This document shows positions 1 through 6,052 of a stretch of DNA of 64,000 nucleotides, in pieces; the first letter of the stretch is position 1; each line of letters begins with the position of its first letter. The DNA lies in contig CAVWJJ010000002.1 in assembly GCA_963755395.1 (NCBI GenBank), positions 992,001-1,056,000 on the forward strand. The letters are read 5' to 3'. The notes under the pieces are model-generated. The model worked only from the letters and a program-made list of their open reading frames with translations, was not told where the DNA came from and ran no database searches. Source of the stretch: DAHVFK01 sp963755395 (GTDB lineage: Bacteria > Pseudomonadota > Gammaproteobacteria > Burkholderiales > SG8-39). Made by a program: the position numbers and the translations under genes.

Positions 1-1
1 C

Positions 2-409
2 GAGCTTGCGTTCTTCCGCGGCTTCCGCGAGAGCGAGATCTGGGAGACGCTGCGCTTCGCGGGCTGGCACCGGGCGGCGGGGGGCGCGGCGATTCTCGAG
101 GAGGGCGGGCGCGGCGGCGCGCTCTACGTGCTGGTCGAGGGCCGGGTCGAGGTGACGCGAGACGGGGTGCGGTTGGCGACGCTTCGGCCTGGGGACGTGT
201 TCGGCGAGATCCTCTACTTCGATGACGATTCGGCCGAGCGAAGCTCCACCTTGCGCGCGGCCGGCGAGGTCGTGGCGCTCGAGATCAAGGCCGCGGCGCT
301 CAACGCAGCGAGCGACGCCTGCCAGGTCCAATTCAACAAGGCCTGCATGCGCCTGCTGATCGAGCGCCTGGCGCAGATCGGTCGGCGGCCACCTGGCGCG
401 CCCGGCTGA
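2..409 (+). CDS. Cyclic-nucleotide-binding domain protein, C-terminal part (5' end outside window)
   Basis: The reading frame is open from base 2, so only the last 135 residues are seen. They form a cyclic-nucleotide-binding (CRP-type beta-roll) domain: the stretch ALYVLVEGRVEV, then LRPGDVFGEILYF, matches the family pattern of a short jelly-roll followed by the phosphate-binding-cassette region (G-E-x-x). The arginine normally expected about nine residues after the G-E pair is not evident in FGEILYFDDDSAERSS, so ligand binding is uncertain. No helix-turn-helix follows; the protein stops 60 residues later after a helical segment, so this is not a Crp/Fnr transcription factor in its visible part. 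It may be the tail of a kinase, channel or other signalling protein. It is convergent with the CBS gene only 2 bp away. Confidence 0.6.
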   Translation, partial: ELAFFRGFRESEIWETLRFAGWHRAAGGAAILEEGGRGGALYVLVEGRVEVTRDGVRLATLRPGDVFGEILYFDDDSAERSSTLRAAGEVVALEIKAAALNAASDACQVQFNKACMRLLIERLAQIGRRPPGAPG

Positions 410-411
410 GG

Positions 412-852
412 CTAGGGCGCGGTGGCCCCGCGGCGGATCCTCTCGCGCCGCCGCGCCTCGGATTCGAACTCTTCCAGCTCCGGATCGAGCGCGTTGCGCG
501 CCGAGACCATTCCGACCGGCTTGCCATTCTCGACCACCGGCACGTGGCGGAAGCCGTTCTCGTGCATCAGGATGAGCGCGTAGCCGAAGCTTTCCTGCGG
601 CGCCACGGTCAACGGCGCCGGCGTCATGACCTCGGCCAGGCGTGTCGTCCGCGGGTCGCGCTCCTGCGCGACGACGCGGAACACAGCGTCGCGCTCGGTG
701 AAGATGCCGACCAGCCGCATGCCATCGACCACCATGACCGCGCCGACCCCGTTCGCGGCCATCAGCTGGGCCGCCGCGCTGACGTTGGTGTCGGGCGCCG
801 CCATGACGAGTCGCTTGCGCTCCATGACGTTTCGTATCGGTTCGCTCAGCAT
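412..852 (-). CDS. Two-CBS-domain protein
   Basis: A 146-residue stand-alone pair of CBS domains. CBS1 (about residues 10-70) begins with an MERKRLVMAAPDTNVSAAAQLM-type start and contains GAVMVVDG and LVGIFTERD. CBS2 (about 75-135) contains VMTPAPLTVAP, FRHVPVVENGKPVGMVSARN. The two form a Bateman module that in this family binds adenosyl ligands or NAD. The C-terminus is a charged, arginine-rich helix. The start ATG at 852 is the only sensible one because the CBS1 beta strand follows directly. A perfect TTGAC-N4-GTCAA dyad lies 60 bp upstream of the start, suggesting oxygen- or NO-responsive control by a Crp/Fnr-type regulator; this is inference. Such proteins are often effectors of energy state, but no target can be named from the neighbourhood. 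Confidence 0.85.
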   Translation of the reverse strand: MLSEPIRNVMERKRLVMAAPDTNVSAAAQLMAANGVGAVMVVDGMRLVGIFTERDAVFRVVAQERDPRTTRLAEVMTPAPLTVAPQESFGYALILMHENGFRHVPVVENGKPVGMVSARNALDPELEEFESEARRRERIRRGATAP

Positions 853-911
853 CGCGGTCTCCGTTCCTTCGCGCCAGTGGCCAGAGCCTATCCGCCCGAA
901 GTCGAATCGCT

Positions 912-925
912 TTGACCGTCGTCAA
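912..925. promoter_or_regulatory. FNR/Dnr-type dyad TTGAC-N4-GTCAA
   Basis: Perfect inverted repeat TTGACCGTCGTCAA, spacing four, the geometry of Crp/Fnr-superfamily sites (FNR consensus TTGAT-N4-ATCAA; Dnr/NnrR sites often TTGAC/GTCAA). Its centre is about 66 bp upstream of the CBS-gene start codon, which would fit a class II site near -41.5 with a leader of about 25 nt. It could alternatively serve the rightward small membrane protein at 1033. Confidence 0.45.
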
Positions 926-1032
926 GAGTCGCGTCGGCGACGATCGGGGGTCCGAATTCCTTGCTTCGGGTCAATATGAGGGCCACCATTCGGGCAGAGC
1001 CGGCAGACAGGCAGCGACGGGAGTCACACACG

Positions 1033-1266
1033 ATGAGCGTCGAATCCGCCAAACGACCGGAAAGCGCATGGGCGAGGGCCGCGCGTCTCGAGGCGGCGCT
1101 CTGGGTAGTCGCTCTGTTCTGGAGCGCGCTGGTTCTGGCGATGGCGGTGCTGACTCCCGTGTCGCGGCTGGCGATGCTGATCTTCGCGCCGATCTCGCTT
1201 GCCGCCGCACTCAGCCTCTGTTTGCTGCTGCGCAAAATCTTCTCCCGGCCCCGTGGACGGGCGTGA
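1033..1266 (+). CDS. Small two-helix membrane protein
   Basis: A 77-residue protein of unknown function. After a charged N-terminus (residues 1-18) there are two hydrophobic segments, about residues 24-44 (rich in A, V, L, W) and 48-68 (LAMLIFAPISLAAALSLCLLLRK), followed by a short basic tail, giving an N-in/C-in hairpin. I chose the ATG at 1033 because the upstream in-frame extension is polar, arginine-rich and unlike a membrane protein start. No family is recognised. It stands alone between the divergent CBS gene and the lipoprotein gene at 1413. Confidence 0.5.
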   Translation: MSVESAKRPESAWARAARLEAALWVVALFWSALVLAMAVLTPVSRLAMLIFAPISLAAALSLCLLLRKIFSRPRGRA

Positions 1267-1412
1267 ACTAGTCGACAATTGCGGCGCGGGAGCCGCCCCG
1301 CCCTCGCCAGGCACCGCAAATTAGCTGCGCGGTGTGAAAAGTCTCCTGGCGGGCCGTGCCCGGTGAGAAGAATATTCAGGCGTCGTTGTCATTCGCCGTT
1401 TAGGGGGAGTTC

Positions 1413-1922
1413 ATGACGGGCACGAAGAACAAACACCTGATCCGCGCCGCCGCCGCCGCCCTGCTGGGGTCGATTGCCGCGGCCTGCACCACGGTCCAGC
1501 CGCCGCCTGCGCCGCAGGCTTCGGTCGCGCCGCCCCCGGCCCCGCCTCGGGCCGCGGCGGTCAAGCCCGCGCCTGCGCCCCGATACAGCTCGATGCAGCA
1601 GTACGAGCACGAGCTCGCCAAGCGAATCTTCGTTGCCAACCGCGGCCACACCGTCGAGGGCAAGCTCCAGCCGCTGCTGCGCGCGGTCGTGGTGCTGCAC
1701 TTTGAGGTCGACGCCGAAGGCAGGGTGCACGACGTGCGCACCTGGCGCACGCCGGAGCGCGAAGCCGACCACCTCGCGCGCGCGAGCCTGGTCCGCACCG
1801 GCGCGCTACCGGTGCCTCCCGCGCAATGGCTGCAGGGCGGCCGGCTGGGGATCACCGAGACCTGGCTGTTCAACAGCGACGGGCGCTTCCACCTGCGCGC
1901 GCTGTCGCCGCGCCAGGGCTAG
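1413..1922 (+). CDS. Lipoprotein with TonB C-terminal-like domain
   Basis: A 169-residue predicted lipoprotein. The first 25 residues are a signal peptide ending in the lipobox SIAAAC (Cys25). A proline/alanine linker follows (about 28-58), then a folded part (about 60-165) that resembles the TonB C-terminal domain: the strand VVVLHFEVDAEGRVHDVRTWR is typical, and TLxRxP-like turns follow. TonB itself is anchored by an N-terminal helix and pairs with ExbBD; here the anchor is a lipid and no exbBD genes are nearby, so energy transduction is doubtful and a structural or adaptor role in the envelope is more likely. The start is supported by a strong ribosome-binding site (AGGGGGAG) 5-6 bp upstream. 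It converges on the mla-type operon with a 1-bp gap. Confidence 0.7.
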   Translation: MTGTKNKHLIRAAAAALLGSIAAACTTVQPPPAPQASVAPPPAPPRAAAVKPAPAPRYSSMQQYEHELAKRIFVANRGHTVEGKLQPLLRAVVVLHFEVDAEGRVHDVRTWRTPEREADHLARASLVRTGALPVPPAQWLQGGRLGITETWLFNSDGRFHLRALSPRQG

Positions 1923-1923
1923 G

Positions 1924-2595
1924 CTAGGGCAGGCTGGCGATCAGGTCCTCGGCCGCGCGCTGCGCGATCTTGCGGAAGGTGACCCGGCGCTCCTGCCCGG
2001 TGTCGAAGGCCATCGACACCTCGTCGATGCCTTCCCAGACGATGCTGCCGTCGCGGCTGTCCCAGATCTGGAAGAACACGCGCATGTTGGCGTACTGGGT
2101 GTTGAGCAGGCTCAGGCCAAGCAGGCTGAAGCGCCCGCGCGCGCCCTGTTCCATGCTGGCCAGCTTGAGCTGCACCAGGTAGCGCACGCCCGCGGCCTGC
2201 GCGACCTGCCTGAGCATCGCGGCGTCGAACACGCCGGTGTCGCGGTAGTCGCGGTACATGCGCCGATAGGCGTCGGCCAGCCCCGCGCGGTTGACTGCGC
2301 CGATCGTCTGCGGCAGGGCGTCGAAGCGGATCTCGGGGCGCTTCGCCCTGAGCGTGTCGCCGAACACGTAGGCGAGCGACTGCTTGTCCTCTTCCTGCCC
2401 CGTCACCGTCGAGGGGGTGAGAAACGCAAGGCCGCCCTGGGCGAGCTCGTTCGGTTGCAAGTGCAGGGTCTGGTGCTGCGGCGAGGAGTAGATCTGCAGT
2501 TCCGAGGCGCAGCCCGCGAGCAGCAGCCCGGCGGCAAGGCAGGCGAGCGCCGTGGCGCGCCGGGACGAGGTCTCGTTTTTCAAGTTATTCCTCAT
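1924..2595 (-). CDS. Putative lipoprotein, last gene of MCE operon
   Basis: A 223-residue protein with an N-terminal signal peptide and lipobox LLAGC (Cys near residue 29), hence an outer- or inner-membrane lipoprotein. The mature part (residues about 30-223) mixes alpha and beta elements, with a strand RYLVQLKLASMEQ, a central segment YANMRVFFQIWDSRDGSIVWEG and an amphipathic end. This layout resembles small periplasmic lipoproteins of the CsgG/DUF4136-like type, but I cannot assign a family. The ATG overlaps the stop of the upstream lipoprotein gene by 4 bp, so translation is coupled and the protein probably serves the same MlaE/MlaD lipid-transport machine. Confidence 0.65.
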   Translation of the reverse strand: MRNNLKNETSSRRATALACLAAGLLLAGCASELQIYSSPQHQTLHLQPNELAQGGLAFLTPSTVTGQEEDKQSLAYVFGDTLRAKRPEIRFDALPQTIGAVNRAGLADAYRRMYRDYRDTGVFDAAMLRQVAQAAGVRYLVQLKLASMEQGARGRFSLLGLSLLNTQYANMRVFFQIWDSRDGSIVWEGIDEVSMAFDTGQERRVTFRKIAQRAAEDLIASLP

Positions 2596-3251
2596 GGATT
2601 GACGATCAAGTGAATGCGGCGCCGGATGCGCGCCTCGGCGCCTGAGTCGCCGGCCGCCTCGGCGCGTTTGGCCTGCACCTCGAGCCAAGCCAGCAGCGGC
2701 CGGCGCCATCCGTTGGCGGCGGCCGCGTCCACTGCGGCGCCGATGCCTTGCGGCGCGATGCGCCCGGCGCGCAGCAGCGCGCCCGCGGCGACCAGGCGCG
2801 CGAGCGGGTCGTCGATCGCGGCGAGCGCCGCGCTGCCGCCAGCGACCACCGAGCGGTGCGGCGCCGCGAGCAGCGCGGAATCGAGCCCCTGCCACTGTCC
2901 GGAGAGATAGGCCGCGTAGGCGCGCTCGGGCGCGCTCGCGTCCGCCGCCAACGCCAGGAAGCCCGGGCAGTTGTCGAAATCCAGGCTCGCCACGTGCAGC
3001 GCGCAGCGCACCAATTCGATGCGCGCCACCAGCTCGGGCCTGCCGGTGCGCGATGCCTCGGCACGGGCGCGCGCGAACTCGATGCTGGCCTCGCGCGCGT
3101 CGCCGCGCAGGTACGCGGCCTCGAAGCTCTGCAGCGAGTAATGGGCGTTCGACTGCCAGTCGGGCACCGGCGGCCCGCCCGCGCAGGCCGCGAGCACCAG
3201 CGCCGCCGTGATCAGGGCAGCTTGATTTCGGTGTCGCGCTTGAAAGGCCAT
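2592..3251 (-). CDS. Putative lipoprotein of MCE operon
   Basis: A 219-residue alanine-rich predicted lipoprotein. The signal peptide (MAFQARHRNQAALITAALVLAAC) ends in the lipobox VLAAC near residue 23. The mature part is almost entirely helical, with repeated YLRGD, FARARAEA and AYLSGQWQGLDSALLA-like segments that look like degenerate TPR/SEL hairpins. The chosen ATG lies inside the 3' end of the mlaD-like gene (40-bp overlap); the signal peptide directly after it supports this start. Its place between the MCE protein and the second lipoprotein suggests an accessory role in lipid transport across the periplasm. It could correspond functionally to the ABC-type auxiliary lipoproteins found in other MCE operons, although sequence similarity is not visible. 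Confidence 0.65.
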   Translation of the reverse strand: MAFQARHRNQAALITAALVLAACAGGPPVPDWQSNAHYSLQSFEAAYLRGDAREASIEFARARAEASRTGRPELVARIELVRCALHVASLDFDNCPGFLALAADASAPERAYAAYLSGQWQGLDSALLAAPHRSVVAGGSAALAAIDDPLARLVAAGALLRAGRIAPQGIGAAVDAAAANGWRRPLLAWLEVQAKRAEAAGDSGAEARIRRRIHLIVNP

Positions 3252-4189
3252 TTGCGGTTGACTTCGTCGATCAGGCTGCCGACCTTGCGCACGCTCGCCT
3301 CGACCTCGGCGCGCAGCGCGGCCAGGTCCTCGGTCGCGGCGGCGGTGTTGGCGCCGACCTTCTGCGCCTCGGCCAGCACCGCGTCGGCCTTCTTCAGGCT
3401 CGCGCGCGCGTCGGCGAGCGTCGCGTTCAGCTGCGCGATCGCCTGCTGTGTCTGGTCCATCACGCCGCCCGCGCCGAACATGCGCGCGTCGGTCTTGTCG
3501 AGCGTACGGCCGAGCTTGGCCGACACGCCGCCGAGCGAGGCGAGCAGGGCGTTGCTGCGCTCGAGCGCGTCGATCACCTTCTTCGCGTTGTCGTCCCCGC
3601 CGAGCAGGCCGCCGAGCGCGCCGTAGCGCCCGGTCATGCGCGCGCTGACGGCACGCAGGTTGGCGAGGCTCGCACTGAGATCGGAGTCGTCCGCGGTGAT
3701 GTGCTCGATGTGGTCCAGCACCTGGCGCATGCGCGCCAGCAGCACGGGCAGCTGCTCGGTCGCGTCGCCGCGCAGCACCTCGCGTTCTGCGCCGGCGGGC
3801 AGCGGGGGGTCGTCCAGGTTGCCGGTGAAGGCGCGCAGGCGCGCGCCTCCGACCAGTCCGCGCTCGAGGGTGAACACGCTCGTGGTGCGCAGCCAATGCA
3901 GGTCCTTGACCGGTATCTCGACCTCGATCTTCGCCTTGCCGTTCTTCGACAGCTCGATGCGCTGCACGCGCCCGACCGGAAAGCCCGAGAAAGTGAGGTT
4001 GGCGCCCACCGCGATGCCTTCCGAATCGTCGGCAATCAGGGTCAGATTCTGCGTCTGCTCGAACGCGCCGCGCGCGTACAGCACGTACAGCACGAACCCG
4101 CTGACCAGCGCCGCGACCAGGAGCAGCAGCAGGCCGGCCTTGAGCTCGACGTGCCGGATCGTGGGCGAAGCGTGGCGGTCGGGTTCCAT
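3212..4189 (-). CDS. MlaD-like MCE-domain periplasmic protein
   Basis: A 325-residue substrate-binding component of an MCE-type lipid (phospholipid) ABC transporter, anchored in the inner membrane and facing the periplasm. Residues about 16-38 form the single membrane anchor. The MCE domain (about 40-120) shows the hallmark SEGIAVGANLTFSGFPVGRVQRIEL and a strand ending KDLHWLRTTSVFTLERGLVGG. The remainder (150-325) is a long coiled-coil-like helix with heptads such as LDHIEHITADDSDLSASLANLRAV and AALRAEVEASVRKVGSLIDEV, as in MlaD/PqiB/YebT relatives that build a channel. The stop of mlaE lies 4 bp upstream of this ATG. No MlaF ATPase or MlaC carrier is present nearby. Confidence 0.85.
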   Translation of the reverse strand: MEPDRHASPTIRHVELKAGLLLLLVAALVSGFVLYVLYARGAFEQTQNLTLIADDSEGIAVGANLTFSGFPVGRVQRIELSKNGKAKIEVEIPVKDLHWLRTTSVFTLERGLVGGARLRAFTGNLDDPPLPAGAEREVLRGDATEQLPVLLARMRQVLDHIEHITADDSDLSASLANLRAVSARMTGRYGALGGLLGGDDNAKKVIDALERSNALLASLGGVSAKLGRTLDKTDARMFGAGGVMDQTQQAIAQLNATLADARASLKKADAVLAEAQKVGANTAAATEDLAALRAEVEASVRKVGSLIDEVNRKWPFKRDTEIKLP

Positions 4190-4192
4190 GCG

Positions 4193-4942
4193 CTATACGT
4201 ACGTGATCGCGAGGAAAGTGCCTTCGATCACCACCAGGGCGAGCACCAGGCTGACCATGCCGCGCAGCACCGCCACGGCGGCCATGCGCGGCAGCCTCGG
4301 CACCGCAAGCGCGGAGGTGATCGGGATCACCGCCACGGCGACCCCGAACAGCAGCGTCTTGAGGCCGAGCCCGACCGTGGCCACCGGGGCGAACACTTCG
4401 CCGGTGATGCGCAGGAACTGCGGCAGGCCCCAGGGCGAGGCGCCGTACATCTCGTAGTAGGTCAGCAGCAGCGCGACCGCGCAGTTGAGGAACGCGAGCA
4501 GCGTCACCGCCACCGCGCTGCCGATCACGCGCGGCACCAGCTCGTGGCGCAGCGGATCGCGCCCCGCGCGCTGCAGCGCATCGAGGTCGCCGCGGATATG
4601 CATCAGCACCACCTCGGTGTTGATTGCGGCGCCCGAGCGCAGGCCGACGAAAAGCGCCGCGAACAGCGGAATGAGCTCGAGCACCAGCACCCGCACCGTG
4701 AGCTCGAGCGCGTAGCCCGACAGGCCGTAGTCGTTCGAGCTGCGGATCACGATCCGGATCAGGATCCAGGACAGCGCCGCGCACACCAGGGTAAAGCCGG
4801 GCAGGATCTGCCAGGCCGAAAAGTAGATTTGCCGCGCGGCGACGCGGCGCGCGGCGGGGTCGTAGGCCGAGGGCGACAGCGCGGTCGCGAACGCCACCGC
4901 GGCGAAGCCCGCGCGGCGCAGTCTGGTGGTGATCGGCTCCAT
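4193..4942 (-). CDS. MlaE-family permease
   Basis: A 249-residue integral membrane permease of the MlaE/YrbE family, which with an MlaF-type ATPase moves phospholipids to or from the MCE protein. Five or so hydrophobic segments are visible (about 50-72, 90-105, 140-168, 185-212, 222-247). The family core motif is present: PLFAALFVGLRSGAAINTEV and the E-x-x-x-M (amphipathic) region, followed by the domain GDLDALQRAGRDPLRHELVPRVIG. Start ATG at 4942, 5 bp after the zinc-ribbon gene, suggests one operon of five genes reading leftwards to 1924. The permease lacks a partner ATPase in this window; a shared ATPase elsewhere would be needed for activity. Confidence 0.87.
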   Translation of the reverse strand: MEPITTRLRRAGFAAVAFATALSPSAYDPAARRVAARQIYFSAWQILPGFTLVCAALSWILIRIVIRSSNDYGLSGYALELTVRVLVLELIPLFAALFVGLRSGAAINTEVVLMHIRGDLDALQRAGRDPLRHELVPRVIGSAVAVTLLAFLNCAVALLLTYYEMYGASPWGLPQFLRITGEVFAPVATVGLGLKTLLFGVAVAVIPITSALAVPRLPRMAAVAVLRGMVSLVLALVVIEGTFLAITYV

Positions 4943-4947
4943 GCCGC

Positions 4948-5190
4948 TCAGGCGAACAGCGTCCAGCCGAAGCCGGCGCAGGCGCTGCAGCGCTGGGTCC
5001 CCATCTTGCCGCTGCCGTTGCAGGACTGGCACTCGTCCCAGATCAGGGAAAGGTCGCTGTGGTAGGTGCCGTAGCAGCGCCGCCCGTTGACCACTGAGTC
5101 GCAGCGGTGGTTGAGCGCCTCGTGCAGCTCGGTCGGCGCGCGGCAGACGTTGCAGGCGCCGGCCGGCTTCGGTTTCTTGACTTGGCGCAT
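4948..5190 (-). CDS. Small zinc-ribbon protein with DnaJ-like CxxCxGxG
   Basis: An 80-residue cysteine-rich protein. Cysteine pairs CNVC (near residue 13), HRC...RRC (29-39), then CQSCNGSG and CSACAGFG near the end. The last two are DnaJ-type CxxCxGxG repeats, so the protein likely folds around one or two zinc ions. No J-domain or other catalytic region exists. It is the first gene of the leftward operon that continues with mlaE, 5 bp upstream of it, and starts only 19 bp from the divergent crotonase gene, so their promoters must overlap or face inward. Role unknown; similar small zinc-ribbon proteins are annotated only as hypothetical. Confidence 0.65.
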   Translation of the reverse strand: MRQVKKPKPAGACNVCRAPTELHEALNHRCDSVVNGRRCYGTYHSDLSLIWDECQSCNGSGKMGTQRCSACAGFGWTLFA

Positions 5191-5209
5191 GATGCAAGTA
5201 TAAAGGGAC

Positions 5210-6046
5210 GTGCGCTACGAGTGTTTCGAAGTCTCGCGCGACTCGCAAGTCGCGCTCATTCGCCTGAGCCGGCCCGAGCGGCTGAACGCCATGACGCGGG
5301 AATTCTGGCTCGAGCTGCCGCAGATCGTGCGCCGGCTGGACGCCGAAGGCGGCACCCGCGCGGCAGTGGTGTGCTCGAGCGGCAAGCACTTCAGCGCCGG
5401 GATGGATCTGTCGCTGTTCCGCGACGGCGCGGGGCTGGACACGGGGTCGGTGGCCGCGCGCGAGCGCTTCCGGCAGCAGCTCAGGGCGCTGCAGGGCTCG
5501 TTCGACGCGCTGGCGCATGCGCGCTTTCCGCTCATCGCCGCGGTGCAGGGCGGCTGCATCGGCGGCGCGGTCGACCTGGCCACCGCGTGCTGCCTGCGCT
5601 ACTGCACGCGCGACGCCTATTTCGTGATCCAGGAGATCAACATCGGCATGATGGCCGACGTCGGCACCCTGCAGCGCATGCCGAAGCAGCTGCCCGAGGC
5701 GGTGGTGCGCGAGCTCGCCTACACCGGCGAGCGGCTCGGCGCCGAGCGCGCCGAGCGCCTGGGCTTCGTCAACGGCGTGTTCGAGACGCACGAGGCGCTG
5801 CTCGAGGGCGCGCTCGCGGTCGCGCGCCGCATCGCCGCCAAGGCGCCGGCGGCGGTCGCGGCGAGCAAGGAGATGATCGGCTACGCGCGCGACCACTCCG
5901 TGGCCGAATCCTTCGCCTATCTCAATGCGCTGCAGCCGGGCGTGTTCAGCATCGAGGACATCGCGCGCGCGGTGGCGGCCCAGAAGGGCGGCTCGCCGCC
6001 CGAGTTCGACGACCTGCCGCCGATCGACCCCGCCATCAAGCCGTGA
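5210..6046 (+). CDS. Delta3,5-delta2,4-dienoyl-CoA isomerase-like crotonase
   Basis: A 278-residue crotonase-fold enzyme. The acyl-CoA oxyanion-hole segment SSGKHFSAGMDLSLF (57-70) and GGCIGGAVDLATACC (114-128) are present. Three acidic residues that define mammalian ECH1 dienoyl-CoA isomerase (Asp176, Glu196, Asp204) are matched in identity and spacing by Asp122, Glu142 and Asp150 (in GAVDLAT, QEIN, MADVGTLQR), so the likely reaction is isomerisation of 3,5- to 2,4-dienoyl-CoA during beta-oxidation of unsaturated fatty acids, rather than hydration. Start is GTG at 5210 with an AAAGGGA ribosome site 3-4 bp upstream. The P-type ATPase gene starts 7 bp downstream, so both may be cotranscribed though no functional link is apparent. 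Confidence 0.82.
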   Translation: MRYECFEVSRDSQVALIRLSRPERLNAMTREFWLELPQIVRRLDAEGGTRAAVVCSSGKHFSAGMDLSLFRDGAGLDTGSVAARERFRQQLRALQGSFDALAHARFPLIAAVQGGCIGGAVDLATACCLRYCTRDAYFVIQEINIGMMADVGTLQRMPKQLPEAVVRELAYTGERLGAERAERLGFVNGVFETHEALLEGALAVARRIAAKAPAAVAASKEMIGYARDHSVAESFAYLNALQPGVFSIEDIARAVAAQKGGSPPEFDDLPPIDPAIKP

Positions 6047-6052
6047 GCCGGC

